From the NCBI RefSeq assembly GCF_023618015.1, contig NZ_JAJKBJ010000026.1, positions 1 to 39,974 of the forward strand: a stretch of DNA of 39,974 nucleotides. Direction: 5' to 3'. Source of the DNA: Legionella maioricensis (GTDB taxonomy: Bacteria > Pseudomonadota > Gammaproteobacteria > Legionellales > Legionellaceae). The translations under genes were made by a program, and so were the position numbers. The notes below the pieces were generated by a model that saw only the letters and a program-made list of their open reading frames with translations, did not search any database and had not been told where the DNA came from. The first letter of the stretch is position 1. Each line of letters begins with the position of its first letter. Shown one piece after another: positions 9,032 to 18,021 of the stretch.

Positions 9032-9765
9032 GGCGTTGTTGCTTCCCACTTAGTTACACACCAGTGAGCCAATGCAGCCAGTTCTTTAGTGACTAAACTA
9101 CGGGTACTGTATTCCCCTGGGGGTTGTTTGACTGCAAGTGCTTCAACAACTGCCCCATCATAATGAACCATCAGGGGGAGCAAATCAGGAACGGTATATT
9201 GCCATAATTGAAGCAGGTCTTGTTGTAACTGATTACTTGAACTGTATTTGTTCATTAAAAAATGGCAATGTTCAGGCAGTTCCTGTTGGTGTAAACGAAC
9301 GTGACAGGACATATCCGGATTTAATAAACAGATTATATGATCTGCAAGAGCCAATCCATTTTTAGCTAATATGGAGTTTTCCGTTGGAAGGTCAAGCAGA
9401 ATCCAGTTGTAATTCCCGGTGGCGATCAATTGGGCTATATTTAATTGCCAAAAATTTGATTCAGATTGAAATTTAGTTTCCAGTTTGAGCAGATCAGCTT
9501 TTGACGTATTTCCAAAAGGTATAAAATCCAGTGATTTAGTATAGCGCATGGCACTTTCCTGCCAGGGCACATTATCCATCAAGGCGCGTGCCCAGCCGCG
9601 AGATTGTTTAAATGGCATATTAAAATACAGACGCAACAGATTGTCCGGTGCGAAGTCAATTACCAATACGGACTTACCCAGATTGCGCAAGGCCCAGGCT
9701 AATCCTGCAGTGATTGAGGTAGTTCCAGTGCCTCCTCTAATTCCTTGTAATGCAATTACCGGCAT
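9028..9765 (-). CDS. bcsQ: BcsQ, MinD/ParA-like ATPase of the cellulose secretion complex
   Basis: BcsQ is a cytoplasmic SIMIBI-class nucleotide-binding protein. With BcsR it forms a regulatory complex beneath BcsA in enterobacterial systems. The 245-aa protein has the P-loop GIRGGTGTTS (residues 8-17). Arg10 replaces the signature Lys, and Thr15 stands at the usual P-loop Lys. The E. coli protein, as I remember it (GVRGGVGTTT), has the same substitutions, so this is a family trait and not decay. VIDFAPDNLLRL and the switch-like WILLDLPTE follow. It lies 22 bp after bcsR, and its TGA overlaps the bcsA ATG. Confidence 0.95.
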   Translation of the reverse strand: MPVIALQGIRGGTGTTSITAGLAWALRNLGKSVLVIDFAPDNLLRLYFNMPFKQSRGWARALMDNVPWQESAMRYTKSLDFIPFGNTSKADLLKLETKFQSESNFWQLNIAQLIATGNYNWILLDLPTENSILAKNGLALADHIICLLNPDMSCHVRLHQQELPEHCHFLMNKYSSSNQLQQDLLQLWQYTVPDLLPLMVHYDGAVVEALAVKQPPGEYSTRSLVTKELAALAHWCVTKWEATTP

Positions 9766-9787
9766 AATTAAAATCTGTCCTTATTAT

Positions 9788-9994
9788 TTAATCCTGGTTA
9801 GTCCGAATTTCTGGGGGTAACTGAGCTAATTCTGCTAATAATGGCCATCGCTTCACCATGCTCGCCAACTGCTCTTGCTGTGCAATATTGATATAACTCA
9901 GCCTCGATAAGGAATAGGCGTGACTTAATGCAAGTATATCTTCTGCTGTTTTTAACGGTATTGTTTGATCGAGACTCAGTATTTTTTTATCCAT
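9788..9994 (-). CDS. bcsR: BcsR, small regulator of cellulose synthase
   Basis: This is the first gene of the leftward bcs unit. The 68-aa product ends with a conserved block (IAQQEQLASMVKRWPLLAEL) that closely matches the C-terminal half of E. coli BcsR (about 62 aa). BcsR binds and stabilises BcsQ. An upstream in-frame TTG at 10027 would give 79 aa. I reject it because the added residues (SKIHACKEHR) are unlike the family and because a -10-like TATACT lies at 10028-10033 on this strand, so transcription would start about at or after the TTG. The ATG at 9994 has a modest AAAGAG upstream. Confidence 0.9.
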   Translation of the reverse strand: MDKKILSLDQTIPLKTAEDILALSHAYSLSRLSYINIAQQEQLASMVKRWPLLAELAQLPPEIRTNQD

Positions 9995-10205
9995 TCTATG
10001 CTCTTTGCACGCATGTATTTTACTCAAAGTATAGCAACGATTATTAAGTCGTGAGTCTATTAATATTGTTTTTCATCCGAAGGGGGGCACGGGATAAAAA
10101 TCGTATTTTCTTGCTTAACTTAATGTTTTTTTTCTATTAATTCTATGGTATTGATAAACAGTAGTACTTCATTTTGCATACATAATAGAGAAGGCTCAAT
10201 TAACA
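9995..10205. promoter_or_regulatory. Divergent promoter region between bcsR and galU
   Basis: These 211 bp separate two divergent cellulose-pathway units and must hold promoters for both. For bcsR, a -10-like TATACT on the minus strand (10033-10028) sits about 35 bp before the ATG, with only a poor -35. For galU, a TTGATA at about 10149 and AT-rich hexamers such as TACATA near 10180 are possible elements with non-ideal spacing. A G-run near 10081-10086 and T-runs near 10090-10140 are also visible. I do not recognise a binding site for a known c-di-GMP-responsive regulator. Confidence 0.45.
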
Positions 10206-11093
10206 ATGAAATCAAGATATGCCCCTATATTAAAAGCGGTATTTCCTGTTGCAGGTTTGGGAACCCGCTTTTTACCAGCAACAAAGGCTGCTCCTAAAGA
10301 AATGTTATCCATTGTTAACAAGCCATTAATTCAATATGCGGTTGAAGAGGCTTATGACGCAGGCATACGGCAAATGATCTTTATAACTTGCCATAATAAA
10401 CGCGCGATTGAAGATCATTTTGATGTGTCTTATGAATTAGAGGATGAACTGATAGCGCATAATAAGTGGGAGCTTTTATCCTTAGTGCGCGCTGTTAAAC
10501 CCGAAGATATGGAGTGTTTTTATGTTCGCCAGCCTAAAGCGCTGGGTTTAGGGCATGCTATTTTATGCGCTGAAACGCTAGTGGGACAAGAGGCTTTTGC
10601 CATATTGCTTGCAGATGATCTGATTACGGGTAAAGTCCCTATTATGAAACAGATGGTTGAGCTCTATAATGAATATGGGCCTAATATTCTGGCAGTGGAA
10701 GACATTCCCTTTGAACATACTCAACGGTATGGAATTGTTTCAGGGGAACAACAAAAAAACAGCCTTATCCACGTCACTGATTTAGTGGAAAAACCTCACC
10801 CAGAGAGTGCTCCATCAAATACTGCTATTGTAGGGCGTTATATTCTCAGCGCGGGAATTTTTGATCAAATCAGAACTTTGCCCCAAACAGGCGAAGAAGA
10901 GATCCAACTGACCGACGCAATTAAAGGTTTATTAAAAAAAGAATCAATTTGGGCTTATCGTTATGAGGGAAAGCGGTATGATTGTGGAAGCATATTGGGA
11001 TTTCTGAAAGCCAACGTGGATTTGGGAAAAATTCATCCTCTGGAAGGGGAGTGTTTTTCGAAATGGCTTTTAGAAACAGTAGTTAATCAATAA
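10206..11093 (+). CDS. galU: GalU, UTP-glucose-1-phosphate uridylyltransferase
   Basis: GalU makes UDP-glucose, the direct substrate of BcsA, from glucose-1-phosphate and UTP. The 295-aa length fits the bacterial enzyme. The nucleotide-binding motif GLGTRFLPATKAAPKEML is at residues 18-35. LADDLI, VEDI and DLVEKPHPES follow, as in the family. It is the first gene of the rightward galU-pgi-bcsC unit. The start ATG at 10206 has a weak AGAAGG upstream, and pgi begins 15 bp after its stop. Placing this enzyme inside a cellulose locus points to dedicated precursor supply. Whether the genome has a second galU cannot be told from this window. Confidence 0.95.
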   Translation: MKSRYAPILKAVFPVAGLGTRFLPATKAAPKEMLSIVNKPLIQYAVEEAYDAGIRQMIFITCHNKRAIEDHFDVSYELEDELIAHNKWELLSLVRAVKPEDMECFYVRQPKALGLGHAILCAETLVGQEAFAILLADDLITGKVPIMKQMVELYNEYGPNILAVEDIPFEHTQRYGIVSGEQQKNSLIHVTDLVEKPHPESAPSNTAIVGRYILSAGIFDQIRTLPQTGEEEIQLTDAIKGLLKKESIWAYRYEGKRYDCGSILGFLKANVDLGKIHPLEGECFSKWLLETVVNQ

Positions 11094-11108
11094 TCTAAAC
11101 GGAATTAT

Positions 11109-12572
11109 ATGCCATCACCAACTCAATTTAACTCGTGGAAGCAGCTGGAAAAATACGCTGAAGCTAATGCTGATAATTATAATTTAAAGATGTTGGAACA
11201 TGGCCAACAGCGCCGCGCAGAAACTTATCAAGGGACAAGCGAACGTATCTGGCTTGATTACCGACAGCAATGTGTTGATGATCATGTTCTGCATTTACTG
11301 TTTTCGCTTGCAGAAGAGTGCGGTTTACACAAAAAAATAAATGCGTTAATGGAAGGATCTCTGGTCAATAATTCAGAGCATAGGCCTGCTTTACATACGG
11401 CACTTAGGACCTCAGGAAATGAGGAAATTATAGTTAATGGACATAATATTATTCCGGATATTTTAAATGTTCGCGAGAGAATGCGTCTTATTTCTACTCA
11501 AATAAGAAATGGGGAATGGGTTGGGTATTCAGGAAAACCAATCAGGGATATTGTGAATATAGGTATTGGCGGCTCCTTTCTTGGACCCCAATTTTGCACG
11601 AGTGCCTTGGTTGATTTTACAACGGATAAGCTACGATTTCATTTCATATCAGGTATTGATCCCAATGAATTCAGGCGTGTGGTAACGACGCTTAACCCTG
11701 AAACCACCTTATTTATTATTGCTTCAAAATCATTTATTACCAAAGAAACACTATGTAATATGGATAAGGCCGTTGCATGGATTAATCAACCCAGGCACAT
11801 TGATAAGCATATTATTGCTGTAACCGCAAATACAAAAAAAACAGCAGAACTGGGGATAGTTAATGTCATACCTACTTGGAGCTGGGTGGGAGGACGTTAT
11901 TCATCCTGTTCTTCTATCAACCTAATTACTTGTCTTGCGATTGGGTTTGAACACTTTTCTGAGATGCTCTGTGGGGCTCGCGAGATGGATAAGCATTTTC
12001 ATAATCAGGAGTTTTCTCAGAACTTGCCTGTTCTTTTAGCCTTGCTGGGGATTTGGAATAACAATTTTTTAAAAATTCATAATCTCCTGATGCTCATTTA
12101 TTCTTATGATCTCCAACAATTTGTTCCTTACATTCAACAACTGGATATGGAAAGCAATGGCAAATCAATAGATAAAGAGGGCGAATTGGTTGATTATTCT
12201 ACAGGTCCCATTGTTTGGGGCGGTCCAGCTAATCAGGTTCAACACAGTTATTTTCAGTTATTATGTCAGGGAACACATCGAGTAGCTGCCGATTTAATTA
12301 GCGTTAATACATTTGCAGATGAGGCGGTTAATAAAATGTGTGATGCGCATCAAAAAGTTTTAAGCAATGGAATCAATAAAAATAATGATCTTTATGGTTT
12401 TAGATCAACCACGACACCCATGAATCATATTTCCTTGCTTGATTGTACGCCGAAAACTATAGGTTCTTTAATGGCCTTGTATGAACATAAAATTTTTACT
12501 CAGAGTGTCATTTGGAATATTAATGCTTTCGATCAGCCAGGTGTTGAGCTATCGAAACAAATAATTGGGTAA
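11109..12572 (+). CDS. pgi: Glucose-6-phosphate isomerase
   Basis: Pgi interconverts fructose-6-phosphate and glucose-6-phosphate in the cytoplasm and can feed hexose toward glucose-1-phosphate and UDP-glucose. At 487 aa it is shorter than the E. coli enzyme (about 549). Catalytic landmarks are kept: NIGIGGSFLGPQ, E348 in DMESNGK, H379 in VQHSYFQLLCQGTH, and K483 in AFDQPGVELSKQ. The usual VGGRFSLWS block reads VGGRYSSCSS, losing the Trp. The gene sits between galU and bcsC with 15-bp and 5-bp gaps, so it is part of one operon. The family assignment is firm. The divergence suggests it might be a specialised paralogue. Confidence 0.93.
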   Translation: MPSPTQFNSWKQLEKYAEANADNYNLKMLEHGQQRRAETYQGTSERIWLDYRQQCVDDHVLHLLFSLAEECGLHKKINALMEGSLVNNSEHRPALHTALRTSGNEEIIVNGHNIIPDILNVRERMRLISTQIRNGEWVGYSGKPIRDIVNIGIGGSFLGPQFCTSALVDFTTDKLRFHFISGIDPNEFRRVVTTLNPETTLFIIASKSFITKETLCNMDKAVAWINQPRHIDKHIIAVTANTKKTAELGIVNVIPTWSWVGGRYSSCSSINLITCLAIGFEHFSEMLCGAREMDKHFHNQEFSQNLPVLLALLGIWNNNFLKIHNLLMLIYSYDLQQFVPYIQQLDMESNGKSIDKEGELVDYSTGPIVWGGPANQVQHSYFQLLCQGTHRVAADLISVNTFADEAVNKMCDAHQKVLSNGINKNNDLYGFRSTTTPMNHISLLDCTPKTIGSLMALYEHKIFTQSVIWNINAFDQPGVELSKQIIG

Positions 12573-12577
12573 ACTCA

Positions 12578-15500
12578 ATGGGCAAGGTTAGAGGTAAACT
12601 AAGTAGACTAAGCTTGGTTTTATTCAGCGCCGCTTGCATCTCTCAGGCTCAAGCATCAGATAGCGTTGCCCCAAAACAATTTTTGTTAGAACAAGTATTT
12701 ACTGGTGAAGCCAATTACAGAGATGATTTGGTGCAACAGGCCCTTTATCGCTTAGAATTAATTGCTCCTAATGATCCAGAAGTGATTGCAGCACGTCTTA
12801 GACTGGCCTTACGGCAGGGCAACCAGTTACTGGCAGCACAACAGCTGGAAAAATTAAAACAACTGATTCCTGATTCTAATCTATACCGTCATGCGAAAAT
12901 AAATATAGTTCTTGCCCAACCTCAAGGAGAGAGAGAGCTTCAACAAGCAAGATTAATGGCTGTAGCCGGGCATTTAGCAGAAGCAAAAAAACTTTATGAT
13001 GCCCTTTTTCAAGGGGATCCTCCTACGCCTTTTCTGGCGGTAGAGTATTGGTCTATGGTATCCCGGATACCGGGAAAGGAGGCTGAGGCTCTGCAACAGT
13101 TGCAAGCTTTATATCATTATTTACAAGCCAATAAACTGATTGAGAACAATAAAAGTAACGTTCACTGGATAAATTCCCTTAGATCTACCTTATCTCAACT
13201 ATTGAATGCAGAAGGAGACAAAGCGCTTAAAACAGCTAATCTGTCTTTGGCTGAGCAAAAATACCAACAGGCATACCAATACGACAATACTAATGATTTT
13301 GCATTAATTGGAATAGGAGATGTTGCTTTTGCTCGTAAAGACTTTGTCGCCGCAGAGCAGGCATATAAAAAAGCCGAGCAGCTTTATCCTAGCGGGAGTA
13401 TTGCTGTTTATGGCTTAATAAGTATCTACAAGCGCCAGTCGCCACAGAAAGCATTGCATTATTTGGAGAGTTTACCGGCGAGCAAACAGTTTAAATTTAA
13501 AGATGCGCGGATGATGTTGCAAAGTGCTATTTTACAACAGCAAGCGGAACGATTTGCTGCGCGTAAGCAATGGCCTGAAGCCTTGGCAAAATATCGTGAG
13601 GCTCATCAACTGACTCCTGCCGACCCTTGGTTGACCTACCATTTGGCCACCTTGTTTTATCAGTCTGGACAGCACGAGAAAGCGAATGCTTTATTGCTTC
13701 AGTTAGTCGCAAAGCAAAATAATGATCCCAAAATAATTTATATTTACGCGCTGTATCTCGCTGCGACAGATCAAGAGCAAAGTGCGCTAAGTTACTTGAA
13801 TAGACTACCTAAAAAACTTTGGGATAATGATATTCGCCAATTGGCGCAGCGCCTGGAAAAAGAATTGGCCCGAAAGCACGCGCAAATGGCTATTGAACAG
13901 GCGAGAAAGATGCGCGATCAGGGGAATAAGAATGGAGCCATTGCTTATCTTTTAAAACAGCCTCAAATGACCAGCATCACCTTAACATTAGGGGATTGGG
14001 CTTTGGAGGATGGTCAATTTAACGAGGCATTAGCTTATTATCGGCAAGTTAAAGCGGTTGAGCCCCACAATGAGGATGCACTTTTAGGCGAAATTGAAGC
14101 CCTTGTTGCGGCAGGCCGACTTGATGAAGCTCATCAGTTTTTACAGGAAGAACAGTACAGCAAAGGCACTCTAAACCTTAACATGAAGCGAAGAGTGGCG
14201 AATGCCTGGATAGCTGTGGGTGAGTTATATCAGGCTAATATGATTTTCCAACGAATAAAACCACAAGCCAGAAATGAGGCTCCCAGTCAAACCACTGCCT
14301 TAGTGTTTCGCGATGCTGCTCGACTTGAAGAGCAGTTACATGAGCCCAAACAGGCGCGAGTTGATTATGGCCAAGCCATGGTGAAGAGTGAAATTACCTC
14401 TATTTACCCAAGCGATAATGATATTTATACCTTCCTGACTCGCAACCATGCCGACGATGACTGGTTAAAACGAGGAATTCGTTCAGATGCAGCCCAACTT
14501 TATCGTCAACAAGAGGTTCGAGTAACCCTCGAGCATGATAATTGGAGCTTGAGTGGAACTGGGGGAGTTTCTGATTTATCCATTAAGGATACTATTTTGC
14601 AGGCGGATATGCCGCTTTACGATGGTCGTGCGTTTTTTCGAGGCGAATTGATTGAGGCGAGTGCTGGCGATTTCACCACTTTTAATGGTGTATTTGTGAA
14701 TGATTTTGGAACCTGCACTAATGGATGTATGAATGGTGTCTCGCAGAATGCGAGGGGTTTTAGTCCGGTTTTAGGATGGCAAAATAGTAAATGGGCTTTG
14801 GACATGGGCGAAACCCCTTTCGGATTTCCCATAGTAAATTGGGTCGGCAGCATCAACTATTCAGGGGATTTCCATCATGTAGGCTGGACTTTAGGTGCAT
14901 CAAGACGGCCTTTAGCCAATTCATTATTATCCTTTGCTGGTACCAGAGATCCTAATACCAATATTATATGGGGTGGGGTAGTTTCCAGCGGGTTAAATCT
15001 GTCGCTTAGTTATGATCGAGGTGGCGCATACGGATTATGGGCCTTTATGGATGCGAATGAGTTGACCGGTAAAAATGTAGCAAATAATAAACGCGCCAGA
15101 TTAATGGAGGGGTACTATTATAAGGTTATTAACGAAGAGAACCGACGTGCTTCTATTGGTATTAATAATATGCTCTGGCACTATCAGAGGGACTTGAATG
15201 GTTACTCCTTGGGGCAGGGGGGATATTTCAGTCCACAGAAATATGTATCGTTCTCTCTTCCAGTTGATTACCGTCAAAGGACGGCGAACTGGTCCTATGA
15301 GTTGGGGGGATCGGTTTCCTGGTCGCGGACTACAACTCAAGATCGTCCTCTCTATCCATTACCTAATCTTATTCCTAGCGCATTCCTTGCTCAAAACACT
15401 ATTTTAAGCGGGAGCACAAATTCTGCTTTTGGTTATACTTTACTCGCTTTAGTGGAGCGTCGTCTTGGCTCTCACTTTACTTGTGGAGCGGTTGTTAATA

Positions 15501-15625
15501 TACAACGTACTCAAGATTATACCCCAAGTCATATCTCTCTTTATCTCCGTTATTCTCTTGACGGATGGATGGGGGATCTTGATATGCCGATAAGGCCTTT
15601 GGTTCCTTATGCCAATTTTGGTTAA
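12578..15625 (+). CDS. bcsC: BcsC, TPR and outer-membrane beta-barrel cellulose exporter
   Basis: BcsC provides the periplasmic TPR scaffold and the outer-membrane pore for cellulose. The 1015-aa protein has a signal peptide (residues 1-26, ending QAQAS). About 600 residues of TPR-like helical pairs follow (for example LAEQKYQQAYQYDNTND and NEALAYYRQVKAVEPHNE). The C-terminal third is beta-rich and fits the BCSC_C barrel (about residues 640-1015; QNSKWALDMGETPFGFP). It is shorter than E. coli BcsC (about 1157 aa), probably from fewer TPRs. It is last in the galU-pgi-bcsC unit, 5 bp after pgi. Unlike the E. coli order, it is separated from bcsZ and transcribed away from it. Confidence 0.94.
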   Translation: MGKVRGKLSRLSLVLFSAACISQAQASDSVAPKQFLLEQVFTGEANYRDDLVQQALYRLELIAPNDPEVIAARLRLALRQGNQLLAAQQLEKLKQLIPDSNLYRHAKINIVLAQPQGERELQQARLMAVAGHLAEAKKLYDALFQGDPPTPFLAVEYWSMVSRIPGKEAEALQQLQALYHYLQANKLIENNKSNVHWINSLRSTLSQLLNAEGDKALKTANLSLAEQKYQQAYQYDNTNDFALIGIGDVAFARKDFVAAEQAYKKAEQLYPSGSIAVYGLISIYKRQSPQKALHYLESLPASKQFKFKDARMMLQSAILQQQAERFAARKQWPEALAKYREAHQLTPADPWLTYHLATLFYQSGQHEKANALLLQLVAKQNNDPKIIYIYALYLAATDQEQSALSYLNRLPKKLWDNDIRQLAQRLEKELARKHAQMAIEQARKMRDQGNKNGAIAYLLKQPQMTSITLTLGDWALEDGQFNEALAYYRQVKAVEPHNEDALLGEIEALVAAGRLDEAHQFLQEEQYSKGTLNLNMKRRVANAWIAVGELYQANMIFQRIKPQARNEAPSQTTALVFRDAARLEEQLHEPKQARVDYGQAMVKSEITSIYPSDNDIYTFLTRNHADDDWLKRGIRSDAAQLYRQQEVRVTLEHDNWSLSGTGGVSDLSIKDTILQADMPLYDGRAFFRGELIEASAGDFTTFNGVFVNDFGTCTNGCMNGVSQNARGFSPVLGWQNSKWALDMGETPFGFPIVNWVGSINYSGDFHHVGWTLGASRRPLANSLLSFAGTRDPNTNIIWGGVVSSGLNLSLSYDRGGAYGLWAFMDANELTGKNVANNKRARLMEGYYYKVINEENRRASIGINNMLWHYQRDLNGYSLGQGGYFSPQKYVSFSLPVDYRQRTANWSYELGGSVSWSRTTTQDRPLYPLPNLIPSAFLAQNTILSGSTNSAFGYTLLALVERRLGSHFTCGAVVNIQRTQDYTPSHISLYLRYSLDGWMGDLDMPIRPLVPYANFG

Positions 15626-15668
15626 ATAAAAGCAGCCCTTCCTGCCTCACGTTGATTCTGAGCCATTT

Positions 15669-15788
15669 ACGTAATCCTCAACAACCTCACGTAATCCTCA
15701 ACAACCTCACGTAATCCTCAACAACCTCACGTAATCCTCAACAACCCCACGTTATCCCGAATAACCTTACGTCATCCCGAGCGAAGAG
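15669..15788. repeat. Degenerate 20-bp tandem repeat, about six units
   Basis: Units begin at 15669, 15689, 15709 and 15729 with ACGTAATCCTCAACAACCTC (the fourth ending in CCCC), then ACGTTATCCCGA at 15749 and ACGTCATCCCGA at 15769. The last unit merges into the left arm of the 75-bp palindromic repeat. The 20-bp array therefore looks like a slippage expansion of that arm. Confidence 0.85.
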
Positions 15789-16235
15789 AGGGATCTCCAA
15801 ATGCAGGCACAGCACCACTATTAGGAGATCTCTCACGTTGTTCGAGATGACGTACAGTGGGAGAGGGATCTCCAAATGCAGGCACAGCACCACTATTAGG
15901 AGATCTCTCACGTTGTTCGAGATGACGTACAATGGGAGAGGGATCTCCAAATGCAGGCACAGCACCACTATTAGGAGATCTCTCACGTTGTTCTAGATGA
16001 CGTACAGTGGGAGAGGGATCTCCAAATGCAGGCACAGTACCACTATTAGGAGATCTCTCACGTTGTTCGAGATGACGTACAGTGGGAGAGGGATCTCCAA
16101 ATGCAGGCACAGCACCACTATTAGGAGATCTCTCACGTTGTTCGAGATGACGTACAGTGGGAGAGGGATCTCCAAATGCAGGCACAGCACCACTATCAGG
16201 AGATCTCTCACCTTGTTCGAGATGACGTACAGTCC
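15786..16235. repeat. 75-bp tandem array, six units, palindromic
   Basis: The marker GGATCTCC occurs at 15791, 15866, 15941, 16016, 16091 and 16166, exactly 75 bp apart. Units are nearly identical, with scattered single substitutions (for example CAGTG/CAATG and TTCGAG/TTCTAG). Each unit carries GAGGGATCTCC and, about 23 bp later, GGAGATCTCTC, which pair as an 11-bp stem with one mismatch. The adjoining GTTCGAGATGACGTA recurs elsewhere in this window. Confidence 0.93.
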
Positions 16236-16306
16236 TGTAGCCCGGTTGCTTGGAACCGGGAGCTGGTTTTGTATTACTCCCCTCCTGGTTGCAAGCAACC
16301 AGGCTA
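16236..16306. repeat. GTAGCCC-type inverted repeat
   Basis: TGTAGCCCGGTTGCTTG at the left is matched on the right by GCAAGCAACCAGGCTAC, giving an imperfect long hairpin. A second, shorter copy of the same sequence family lies at about 24771-24798. This is a REP or MITE-like dispersed element and no gene is implied. Confidence 0.6.
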
Positions 16307-16329
16307 CCAATAAGGTCACACAGGATTGG

Positions 16330-18021
16330 TTACTTTACAGAGGCATTGGAAGCGGGTACGGGAGCAGGGGATTGTGGATAGGGTACCCAATTTGAATCCC
16401 CCTTCAGCAGAATATAGGGTATTCCCTGGTATTCTATTACGGTGATTCCTTCGTTTTCAGAAACCACGGCAGTTTGTGGCAATTTATCTATGAGTGTTTG
16501 TAAATTGAGTGGGGATTGATTAAATATTTTTCCATCTAGCAAACGTGATATTAATTCAGAAACGGCCAGGTAACTGCTGGGATTATTTATTTGCAGCGTC
16601 TCATTTTGATTGGGTGTTTTCAGCCCAATCAATTTTATTCCCACAGGGATATGAGTGATCGCAGGACTAGGTATGTCTCGCAAACCTGGCATTTGTAATT
16701 TATCCCCAGTAAGGTTTGCACCGTGTTCAGGGATTATTATCACTACCGCTTTACGACCGGATTGCTCTAAAGAAGCCAAAAAATTAACCAGCTGGTCAAA
16801 CAATTGAGTCGCCCTGCTCTCATAAGGGATTGATTTGCTGTCCTTAAGGGAACGGTTACCGTCATGTAAGGTGATGATATTATAGTAAGTTGCACTTCGG
16901 CTATTAGTGTTTTTTTGTTTTTGTTTCAGCCAGCGATTGAGCAATTCATCGTTATTAAAAAGAGGGCTTCCATCAAACTCGATCATCGATTGGTTAATAC
17001 CAATGTGTGACATTAATGGCACTTGCTGTATATTGCCATGCTGGCGCAGCTGGTCGAGAAAATTGCCATAAATACCATTATGATCCAGCATGATTTCGGG
17101 GGTGAAACCGAGCGAGGCCAAATTATCCATTAAATAGCAATTTTGCGCGGCAGGGCTATAGAGTGCTGTATGAGATGTTTGGCCGCAGCTGGCGCGCAAT
17201 AAACGTATTCCCGCGGGAGCGCTGTACGATGCTGCTGAATTAAACTTATTAAATAAGATATCAAATTTGCTCCATAAAGGGTGATTTCTTAAATGTACCG
17301 CATCTAAATCAGACCAGGCCAAAGAACAAATATGGATGATCAATATATCAAAAGGTTCGGCATCTGCTGGTAAAGATAAGGGGAATTTAGTTTTTTTTGT
17401 TTTTTCCTGATTGTAAAACTGATTTAAATAAGCATTGAGATTATCATTTGTTGGCGGCAGATTAGCGTCTTGTTCCTTAGCGTGAGGTGTACTTTTAGTC
17501 ACCGCTTGGCTTTGATTTGAAGAGGTTTTATTCATTGTTGGAAGCAGTGGGTAGGCAGAACTTTGAATAGTAAGTATGTTGAGCCAACTTATAGCGAATA
17601 CAGTAAAGACCGTAATACGTATCCATTGTGATAAAAAAAGATAAGCTACTAACAAAACAAAGGCTGCGCCTATCATGTTCCAGTTAATAAAACGGTTTAC
17701 CAATTCAAGAAGATAATCGGGACTGAATTTCAGAACATCAGCTCCTTGACTCATTATGCTGTGCACATTAGGCAGCCAGGTATCATGGTAGAACAACGCA
17801 AGTCCAATCGGTATGGCCAGCCAATTTCGGCAACGATGCAAAAATGCAGGAAGCGGAAAGAGGAGAAACATTAAAAAAACCAGGTTAACAAAGGGATGAA
17901 AATCCAGATATCCATACCACAAAAGGGCAAATTTTAATAAAAAATAATAGTTCCATCCTCCAAGGCCCCGCCAATTGCCCCAATTATTTGGAGTTTCCTG
18001 AATTTGCGATGTGTTTCTCAT
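16330..18021 (-). CDS. bcsG: BcsG, cellulose phosphoethanolamine transferase
   Basis: BcsG is an inner-membrane enzyme with a periplasmic zinc-dependent domain that adds phosphoethanolamine to cellulose. The 563-aa protein has about four to five N-terminal transmembrane helices (residues about 25-155), a low-complexity linker, and then the catalytic domain. Active-site residues follow E. coli BcsG (C243, S278, E442, H443). Here they are C232 in HICSLAWSDLD, nucleophile S267 in SYSAPAG (the same 35-residue spacing from the Cys), and E432-H433 in IIPEHGANL. LLRASCGQTSHT and RDIPSPAITHIPVG are also present. The start ATG overlaps the bcsF stop by one base (TAATG). Its stop lies at the edge of the repeat-filled region. 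Confidence 0.95.
   Translation of the reverse strand: MRNTSQIQETPNNWGNWRGLGGWNYYFLLKFALLWYGYLDFHPFVNLVFLMFLLFPLPAFLHRCRNWLAIPIGLALFYHDTWLPNVHSIMSQGADVLKFSPDYLLELVNRFINWNMIGAAFVLLVAYLFLSQWIRITVFTVFAISWLNILTIQSSAYPLLPTMNKTSSNQSQAVTKSTPHAKEQDANLPPTNDNLNAYLNQFYNQEKTKKTKFPLSLPADAEPFDILIIHICSLAWSDLDAVHLRNHPLWSKFDILFNKFNSAASYSAPAGIRLLRASCGQTSHTALYSPAAQNCYLMDNLASLGFTPEIMLDHNGIYGNFLDQLRQHGNIQQVPLMSHIGINQSMIEFDGSPLFNNDELLNRWLKQKQKNTNSRSATYYNIITLHDGNRSLKDSKSIPYESRATQLFDQLVNFLASLEQSGRKAVVIIIPEHGANLTGDKLQMPGLRDIPSPAITHIPVGIKLIGLKTPNQNETLQINNPSSYLAVSELISRLLDGKIFNQSPLNLQTLIDKLPQTAVVSENEGITVIEYQGIPYILLKGDSNWVPYPQSPAPVPASNASVK

Larger units (their letters stand above)
15626..16329. other. Intergenic region between convergent bcsC and bcsG, filled with repeats
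   Basis: These 704 bp contain no convincing gene. From left to right they hold a short spacer, a 20-bp degenerate tandem array (15669-15788), a 75-bp tandem array (15786-16235) and a GTAGCCC-type inverted repeat (16236-16306). Long open frames run through the array on both strands only because 75 is a multiple of three. The region may act as a bidirectional transcription barrier, but that is an inference. Confidence 0.7.

Noticed and set aside
9032..9049. GTG start for BcsA
   Set aside because: The ATG at 9031 overlaps the bcsQ stop and matches the known BcsA N-terminus.
9138..9365. Plus-strand ORF within bcsQ
   Set aside because: It is a shadow of the well-supported bcsQ reading frame.
9042..9765. 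BcsQ as an inactive ATPase because its P-loop lacks the usual Lys residues
   Set aside because: The E. coli BcsQ P-loop, as I recall it, has the same substitutions, so this is a family feature.
9995..10027. Upstream TTG start for BcsR
   Set aside because: A -10-like TATACT lies next to it and the added residues are not BcsR-like.
15669..16235. Possible CRISPR array
   Set aside because: The units are continuous tandem copies with no unique spacers, and no cas genes are nearby.
15738..16319. Several overlapping ORFs through the 75-bp array, on both strands, encoding 25-aa repeats
   Set aside because: The period is a multiple of three, so any stop-free unit stays open in every copy. The peptides have no recognisable domain and the region is palindromic DNA.
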